Shown here: positions 58,808 through 64,000 of the stretch, piece by piece
Numbering within the stretch: the first letter of the stretch is position 1
Layout of the letters: each line of letters opens with the position of its first letter
Source: Nonomuraea typhae
GTDB lineage: Bacteria > Actinomycetota > Actinomycetes > Streptosporangiales > Streptosporangiaceae
DNA: 64,000 nucleotides
Direction: 5' to 3'
NCBI RefSeq assembly: GCF_009760925.1
Contig: NZ_VRLV01000004.1
Span: 436,308 to 500,307 of the forward strand
Notes under the pieces: model-generated
What the model saw: the letters and a program-made list of their open reading frames with translations, nothing else
Databases searched by the model: none
Told to the model about the DNA's origin: nothing
Position numbers and translations under genes: made by a program

Positions 58808-59739
58808 TCGAGAACCTCCGCAAGACCTACGGCAGGACCACCGCCCTGGCCGGCTTCGATCTGACCGTCCCCGAGGGGGCCGTGCTCGGGCTCCTGGGGC
58901 CGAACGGCGCGGGCAAGACCACCGTGGTGAGGATCCTCGCCACGCTGCTGCGCGCCGACAGCGGCCGGGCCGAGGTGCTCGGCGTGGACGTCGCCGCCGG
59001 CCCCCAGCGCGTGCGCGGCCTGATCGGCCTGACCGGCCAGTACGCCGCGGTGGACGAGTTGCTGACCGGCCGGGAGAACCTCCTGCTCATCGGCCGCCTC
59101 TTCCGCTCGCCACCGGCCGAGGTCAGGCGCCGGGCCCCGGAGCTGCTGGAGATGTTCGAGCTCGCCGAGGCCGCCGACCGGCAGGTCAGGACGTACTCCG
59201 GCGGCATGCGGCGCCGCCTCGACCTGGCCGCCAGCCTGATGACGCGGCCGCGCGTGCTGTTCCTCGACGAGCCCACCACCGGCCTCGACCCCCGCTCGCG
59301 GCGGGCGCTGTGGAACGTCATCGAACGCCTGCCCCAGGACGGCACCACCGTGCTGCTCACGACGCAGTACCTGGAGGAGGCCGACCGGCTGGCCGGCTCG
59401 ATCACCATCATCGACCACGGCCGCGCCATCGCCGAGGGCACCCCGGACGAGATCAAGGCGCTGGCCGGCGGCGCCCGCGCCGAGGTCGTGCTGGCCGCCC
59501 CAGCCGACGCGGAGAAGGCGGCGGGCGTCATGGGCCGCCACGGCGACGGCCCTCCCGACGTCGACCACGACACCGTGACCGTGACCGTCAAGGAGGGCTT
59601 CGCCACGGTCCCCGGCATCCTGCGCGACCTGGACGCCGCCGGCGTCCGCGTGGCCGACCTGGCGCTGCGCCGGCCCAGCCTCGACGACGCCTTTCTCGCG
59701 CTCACCGGCCACACGACCTCAGGGGAGGGCGCGCGATGA
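58792..59739 (+). CDS. ABC ATPase, DrrA (daunorubicin resistance) family
   Basis: Walker A GPNGAGKTT, signature YSGGMRRRLDLA, Walker B VLFLDEPTTGLD, switch TTQYLEEADRL, and the DrrA C-terminal domain (RRPSLDDAFLALTGH). Partner of the permease coupled downstream by ATGA. Exports drugs or lipids. Confidence 0.93.
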   Translation: MAAIVIENLRKTYGRTTALAGFDLTVPEGAVLGLLGPNGAGKTTVVRILATLLRADSGRAEVLGVDVAAGPQRVRGLIGLTGQYAAVDELLTGRENLLLIGRLFRSPPAEVRRRAPELLEMFELAEAADRQVRTYSGGMRRRLDLAASLMTRPRVLFLDEPTTGLDPRSRRALWNVIERLPQDGTTVLLTTQYLEEADRLAGSITIIDHGRAIAEGTPDEIKALAGGARAEVVLAAPADAEKAAGVMGRHGDGPPDVDHDTVTVTVKEGFATVPGILRDLDAAGVRVADLALRRPSLDDAFLALTGHTTSGEGAR

Positions 59740-60527
59740 CCGTCCCCGTGACCACCGGCTTCTCCTGGTGGCTGCGCGACGCGTGGCTGCTGGCCGGCCG
59801 CAACGTCCGGCGCATCCTGCGCGCCCCGCACCTGCTGGTGATGTACGCGCTCATCCAGCCCGTCATGTTCATCCTGCTGTTCGCCTACGTGTTCGGCGGC
59901 GCGATCCCGGTGCCCGGCGGGAACTACGTGCAGTACCTGCTCCCGGCCGTCTTCGTGATGATCGTCCTGTTCACGTCCACGGGCGCGGTCGGCGTCGGCA
60001 TCGCCGAGGACATGGAACGCGGCGTGATGGACCGGTTCCGCTCCCTGCCCATGACCCGCTCGTCGGTGCTGCTCGGCCGGCTGCTCTCCGAGATGCTGCG
60101 CAACCTCCTCAGCATCGTGGTGATGGTGGCCTGCGGCCTCGTCGTCGGCTTCCGCTTCCACGCCCACCCGGGGCGGATCCTGCTCGGCTTCGGGCTGCTC
60201 CTGCTGCTCGGCTTCGCCTTCTCCTGGGTGGCGGCCTACATCGGGCTGCTGGCCGGGAGCGTGGAGGCCGCGCAGGGCATGGGGATGGTCTGGGTCTTCC
60301 CGTTCGTCTTCGTCAGCTCCGCCTTCGTGCCGACCGCGTCGATGCCGGACTGGCTGCGCGCCTACGCAGACCACAGCCCGGTCACCGTGATGATCGACAC
60401 GCTCCGGGCCTGGTTCACCGGCCGGGACGCGGGCTCGGCCGCCGTGCAGGCGCTGGCCTGGGCCATCGGCCTGACCCTCGTGTTCATGACGTTGTCGGTC
60501 GCGCGCTTCCGCCGCACATCCCGATAG
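59736..60527 (+). CDS. ABC-2 permease, DrrB family
   Basis: Six hydrophobic segments; IQPVMFILLFAYVFGGAI and ERGVMDRFRSLPMTRSSVLLGRL are the DrrB landmarks. Forms the pore with the DrrA-like ATPase. ATGA overlap. Confidence 0.93.
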   Translation: MTVPVTTGFSWWLRDAWLLAGRNVRRILRAPHLLVMYALIQPVMFILLFAYVFGGAIPVPGGNYVQYLLPAVFVMIVLFTSTGAVGVGIAEDMERGVMDRFRSLPMTRSSVLLGRLLSEMLRNLLSIVVMVACGLVVGFRFHAHPGRILLGFGLLLLLGFAFSWVAAYIGLLAGSVEAAQGMGMVWVFPFVFVSSAFVPTASMPDWLRAYADHSPVTVMIDTLRAWFTGRDAGSAAVQALAWAIGLTLVFMTLSVARFRRTSR

Positions 60528-60547
60528 CGAGCGGGTAGGGGAGGAGC

Positions 60548-61726
60548 ATGCCGAAGGTCACCCGCGAGCAGATCCTCGTCTACCGGCTCCACGGGCACCG
60601 CCTCACGGACCGCGCGCCGGCCGCCGACCTGACCGGCGTCGCCGGGCGGTGCTACCCGCAGAACACGCCGCCGGGCGCGGCCGGGCTCGCGCTGGCGGCC
60701 CGCGTCCACGAGGTGACCGAGGAGCGGATCACCGCGGAGCTCGACGGGAAACGCCTGCTGCAGGCGTTCGGCGCACGCGGGGCGCCGCACGTCTTCCCGG
60801 CCCGCGACGCCGCCGTCTTCACCCGCGGCCTGCTGCCGGAGACGGAGGAGGAACTGCGCGCGTTCCTGCGCGGGGCCGTGCCCTCGCTGGACCGGATCGG
60901 GCTGGCCGCCACCGACCTCGCCGGCCTGGCCGCGGAGGCGGTGAAGGAGATCCTGGACGGCACCGCGCTCGTCAAGGACGACCTGGGCCGCCGGGCCGGC
61001 GAGCTGATCACCGACCGGCTGCCCGCCGGGCAGCGCGACGGCTGGCAGGGGCACTCGCCCTACTCGGCCCAGCAGTTCCTCGGGGAGTCGCTGGTCCGCT
61101 TCGCGCTGCCGGTCGTGTCCCTGCGGGGCATCCTGTGCCATGGAGGGCGTCAAGGGCGCTCGCCTTTGCTCCGCCGTACCGACCAGTGGGCGGGCGCGAT
61201 CAAGGGCGGACTGGAGAAGGCGCCCGGCGAGCTCGTCGAGAGGTTCCTGCGCTGCTACGGCCCGGCCACGCCCGCGCACCTGGCCGAGTGGGGCGGGATC
61301 GGCCGCGCCCAGGCGGAGCGGCTGTGGGAGGCCGCCGAGCCGGGCCTGGCCGAGGTGGAATCCGGCGGCGGCCCGCGATGGGTGCTCAAGGGCGAGCTCG
61401 GGCGGCTGGAGTCGCCGGAGGAGGTGAAGGGCGTGCGCCTGCTGCCGCCGCACGACCCGTACCTGCAGGCGAGGGACCGGCAGGTGCTCCTTCCCGACCG
61501 GGACCGGCGAAAGGCGCTGTGGCGGACGATCGGCGGGCCGGGGGCGGTCCTGGTGGACGGCGACATCCGCGCGGTGTGGCGGCCGAAAACCCGGCGGCGC
61601 ACCCTGGACGTCGCCGTCGAGCCGCTGGGCCGGCTCGGCGCGAAGCACCGCGCGCCGATCGGGGAGGAGGCGGCCAGGGTCGCCGCCTTCCGCGGGCTCG
61701 AACTCGGCGAGCTGAGCGGCTGTTGA
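60548..61726 (+). CDS. Winged-helix AlkZ-like (HTH_42/YcaQ) protein
   Basis: A 392-aa HTH_42 protein. Its N-terminal block CYPQNTPPGAAGLALAARV corresponds to the QxQ region of AlkZ/AlkX DNA glycosylases, here Q-N-T; ERFLRCYGPATPAHLAEWGGI is a winged-helix repeat, and RRTLDVAVEPLGRL sits near the C-terminus. AlkZ excises crosslinked bases in natural product self-resistance; this branch has altered motif residues, so glycosylase activity is uncertain. GGGGAGGAG precedes ATG. Confidence 0.82.
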   Translation: MPKVTREQILVYRLHGHRLTDRAPAADLTGVAGRCYPQNTPPGAAGLALAARVHEVTEERITAELDGKRLLQAFGARGAPHVFPARDAAVFTRGLLPETEEELRAFLRGAVPSLDRIGLAATDLAGLAAEAVKEILDGTALVKDDLGRRAGELITDRLPAGQRDGWQGHSPYSAQQFLGESLVRFALPVVSLRGILCHGGRQGRSPLLRRTDQWAGAIKGGLEKAPGELVERFLRCYGPATPAHLAEWGGIGRAQAERLWEAAEPGLAEVESGGGPRWVLKGELGRLESPEEVKGVRLLPPHDPYLQARDRQVLLPDRDRRKALWRTIGGPGAVLVDGDIRAVWRPKTRRRTLDVAVEPLGRLGAKHRAPIGEEAARVAAFRGLELGELSGC

Positions 61727-61847
61727 CCATGGGCGCTCGCGCGGGGAGCATGACGGCGGGACCTTGACCGCTTGCCCGACCACGGGGCCTCTGCACCAGC
61801 CGCATCACTGACACTGCGCGCAACCATCGCAGACGGGGAGAAAGCTC

Positions 61848-63353
61848 ATGCCCAGCACGTTCACCATGCCCGCGGGCCGCCGCGCCTTCCTGCGCGGGAT
61901 CACCCTCACCGGGGCGGGCGCCGCCCTCGCATCGGCCGTGCCGGCGGCCGCGTCCGCCTCGAGCGACGGCGTCACGGTCTTACGGCGGGCCACCCTCATC
62001 GACGGCACCGGGGCGCCCCCGCGCCGGGACGTCACGATCGTCGTCATCGGAGACCGCATCGCCTGGGTCGGCGGCGGCCACGACGCGCCCCGGCACCGGG
62101 GCGCCCGGGTCATCGACCTGCACGGCAAGTTCGTCATCCCGGGCCTGTGGGACATGCACACCCACGGCGTCGCCCAGGAGAAGATCGCCCCGCCGCTGTT
62201 CGTCGTCAACGGCGTCACCGGCATCCGGGAGATGTGGGGCTTTCCCGAGATCCACGCGCTGCGCGACCGGATCGAGCGGGGCGAGGTGCTCGGGCCGCGC
62301 ATGGTCATCGCCAGCACCATCGTCGACGGCCCGGTCTCGCTGCTGGGACCGCTGTCCGCCAAGGTGCGGACCGAGGCCGAGGCCAGGCAGGCCGTACGCG
62401 AGGCCAAGGCCGGCGGCGCGGACTTCCTGAAGATCTACTCCTACCTCGGCCGCGACGTGCTGCCCGCGCTGACCGACGAGGCTGCGAAGCTCGGCCTGCG
62501 GGTGGACGGCCACGTGCCGTACCTCGTGCCGATGGAAGAGGCGAGCAGGCTCGGCCAGCGCAGCTTCGAGCACCTGTTCGGCCTGACCCTGGCCACCTCC
62601 AGCCGGGAGCCGGAGTTCCGCCGCACGATGGAGGACACTCCGATGGACCCCGCCGCCCCGCGCGCCTGGTTCGAGATGGTGCAGAGCCTGGAACGGCAGG
62701 CCGCCGCCAGCTACGACCCGGCCAAGGCCCGCCGCCTGTACGCGGCGCTGATCCGCAACGGGAGCCGGCACTCGCCGACGCTGTGGGTGCTCAACGTGTT
62801 CTCCCAGCCCGCCGACACCTATGCCGGCGACCCGCGGCTGAAGTACATCCCCGCGGCCGACCGCGCCTGGTGGGCCGAGACCCTGAAGCTCGTCGCCCCG
62901 GACACCCCGGAGGAGATCGCCCTGGAGCGCCGCTACTTCGAGCACCTCCTGACCATGGTCGGGCGGTTGCACCGGGCGGGCGTCGGCGTGCTCGGCGGCA
63001 CCGACTGCTACAACCCCTACGTCATCCCGGGCTTCAGCGCCCATGACGAGCTCTCGCTGCTGGTCCGGGCGGGGCTGTCGCCGATGGCCGCGCTGCAGGC
63101 CATGACCCGAGACGCCGCCCGCTTCCTCGGCCGCGCCGCCACCACCGGCACCGTGGCGCCCGGCAAGCTCGCCGACCTGGTCGCGCTGGACGCCGACCCG
63201 CTGGCCGACATCCGCAACGTCCGCCGCATCCACGCGGTCGTGACCCGCGGGCGCTACCTCGGCCCCGACGACCGTGAGCGCATCCTGGCGGAGGTCGAGG
63301 CGGCGGCCAAGGACCCGGGCATCCCCGCCGCCCGGGCCGCCTGCGCCTGCTGA
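61848..63353 (+). CDS. Secreted amidohydrolase
   Basis: Tat-like signal (RRAFLRGITLTGAG ending near ASAS). Metal-dependent hydrolase fold: DMHTHG (HxH), FLKIYS (bridging Lys), DGHVP and FEHLFG histidines, GGTDCYN (Asp), and C-terminal GTVAPGKLADLVALDADPL. Related to imidazolonepropionase/prolidase-type enzymes. Substrate unknown. GGGGAGAAAG precedes ATG 61848. Confidence 0.9.
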   Translation: MPSTFTMPAGRRAFLRGITLTGAGAALASAVPAAASASSDGVTVLRRATLIDGTGAPPRRDVTIVVIGDRIAWVGGGHDAPRHRGARVIDLHGKFVIPGLWDMHTHGVAQEKIAPPLFVVNGVTGIREMWGFPEIHALRDRIERGEVLGPRMVIASTIVDGPVSLLGPLSAKVRTEAEARQAVREAKAGGADFLKIYSYLGRDVLPALTDEAAKLGLRVDGHVPYLVPMEEASRLGQRSFEHLFGLTLATSSREPEFRRTMEDTPMDPAAPRAWFEMVQSLERQAAASYDPAKARRLYAALIRNGSRHSPTLWVLNVFSQPADTYAGDPRLKYIPAADRAWWAETLKLVAPDTPEEIALERRYFEHLLTMVGRLHRAGVGVLGGTDCYNPYVIPGFSAHDELSLLVRAGLSPMAALQAMTRDAARFLGRAATTGTVAPGKLADLVALDADPLADIRNVRRIHAVVTRGRYLGPDDRERILAEVEAAAKDPGIPAARAACAC

Positions 63354-63359
63354 CGGACG

Positions 63360-63388
63360 GTCCGGGGGAGGCCGGGCCTCCCCCGGAC
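63360..63388. terminator. Bidirectional hairpin between convergent genes
   Basis: GTCCGGGGGAGGC-cgg-GCCTCCCCCGGAC, a perfect 13-bp stem, 6 bases past the amidohydrolase stop and 4 before the phospholipase stop. No T-run, as is common in actinomycetes. Confidence 0.8.
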
Positions 63389-63392
63389 GCCG

Positions 63393-63923
63393 CTACGCCG
63401 CTTCGTTCTGGTAGTTGAGCTCGGCCTCCAGCTTGACCTGCTGGATCTGCTCGTCGGTCACCTGCAGGCTGCCGAGGTTCTTGACCGCCTGGTAGTACGT
63501 CCAGGCCAGGCCGTTGCAGGTGGACTTGGGCAGTCCCGAGTAACGCGCGCACACTTCGCGCATGTCGAAGTAGAAGGCGTCGTCGATGCGCGCCTTGTTC
63601 GCCGGGAAGGCGTTCATCGCCTTGTAGTTGCGGTAGCCGAAGTCATGGCGGCGGCAGGGCATTCTGAAGTCGAAGCCGAGCGGCTGGTCCGGGCTGCTGG
63701 AGCACAGGTCGGTCGACCAGTCGAAGTTGTAGTCGGCCCATGCGGCCTGGTTCTGCCAGGCGGCGTGCCAGGCGTTGAAGCTGGTGGCGTTCGGCTGGCT
63801 GAAGGCCGACATCGCGGCGAGCTTCTGCTCCGGCGTCACCGCGTGGGCGGGCAACGCGAATCCGAGAACGGCGATCAGGGAGAGGAAGGCGGCGGATAAG
63901 GCGGAGATTGACCGTCTCACCAT
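63393..63923 (-). CDS. Secreted prokaryotic phospholipase A2
   Basis: Signal peptide MVRRSISALSAAFLSLIAVL ending ALPAHA. The mature domain has the prokaryotic PLA2 active site CRRHDFGYRNY (catalytic His-Asp pair) and GFDFRMPC upstream. Conserved cysteines (CSSS, PC, VCARY, TCNG) allow two disulfides. Hydrolyses sn-2 acyl chains outside the cell. The gene is complete; its promoter lies in 63924-64000. Confidence 0.93.
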   Translation of the reverse strand: MVRRSISALSAAFLSLIAVLGFALPAHAVTPEQKLAAMSAFSQPNATSFNAWHAAWQNQAAWADYNFDWSTDLCSSSPDQPLGFDFRMPCRRHDFGYRNYKAMNAFPANKARIDDAFYFDMREVCARYSGLPKSTCNGLAWTYYQAVKNLGSLQVTDEQIQQVKLEAELNYQNEAA

Positions 63924-64000
63924 GAGAACCTGCTTTCACTGCCAGGGGGTGTCTGGATGAATGCGGTGGCAAGGTTCGCCCGACGACCTAACAATGAAGC

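Overview
The window is high-GC actinomycete DNA: almost every reading frame has G or C at the third codon position, genes are packed in ATGA/GTGA-coupled operons, and families typical of filamentous actinomycetes are present (SARP regulator, class III lanthipeptide synthetase, bacterial nitric oxide synthase, DrrAB-type exporter, many TetR/MarR/IclR/GntR regulators). A Streptosporangiales-like soil organism is my best guess, but nothing in the window fixes the genus. No rRNA, tRNA, CRISPR array, IS element or replication origin was seen.

Layout. 1-3.5 kb: enoyl-CoA hydratase (cut by the edge), nitric oxide synthase oxygenase, galactokinase and a shortened D-cysteine desulfhydrase-like PLP enzyme. 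3.5-17.7 kb: what I read as one RiPP gene cluster. A leftward operon encodes an alpha/beta-hydrolase-like/P450 fusion, a class III lanthionine synthetase (LanKC), a 32-residue precursor with a consensus Shine-Dalgarno, a 14-bp hairpin, a second P450 and a radical SAM enzyme, followed by an active histidine kinase, a SARP-receiver fusion regulator and a kinase-dead histidine kinase paralogue. Divergently, an ABC exporter is coupled to a third P450. All three P450s have lost the usual I-helix acid-alcohol pair. This is the strongest candidate for an undescribed system.

17.6-25.7 kb: a TetR regulator with a perfect operator, translationally coupled to a rifampin-phosphotransferase-like enzyme; small hypotheticals; a 15-bp tandem repeat array; a secreted GH16 glucanase with two LacI-type operators; a secreted phytase-like esterase. 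25.7-33.7 kb: a FadR-type regulator divergent from an oligopeptide-type ABC importer (with a permease-ATPase fusion), a DHDPS-family aldolase and a B3/B4-domain protein. 33.7-43.8 kb: an IclR regulator with a long dyad, divergent from an operon combining benzoylformate decarboxylase, benzaldehyde-type dehydrogenase, a ribose-type ABC importer, an SDR and a GMC oxidoreductase, read as aryl alpha-hydroxy acid or aryl alcohol uptake and oxidation.

43.8-51.7 kb: paired RNHCP zinc-ribbon proteins behind a structured leader, an MFS remnant, DUF998 and DHFR-like proteins, a frameshifted fragment, an SDR/CMD/TetR operon, a MarR/FAD monooxygenase pair and a serine hydrolase. 51.8-61.7 kb: two giant proteins of unknown function (1203 and 967 aa) made as a pair, divergent from a shortened YafY-type regulator, a DrrAB-type exporter and an AlkZ-like winged-helix protein. 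61.8-64 kb: a secreted amidohydrolase and a secreted prokaryotic phospholipase A2, separated by a perfect hairpin.
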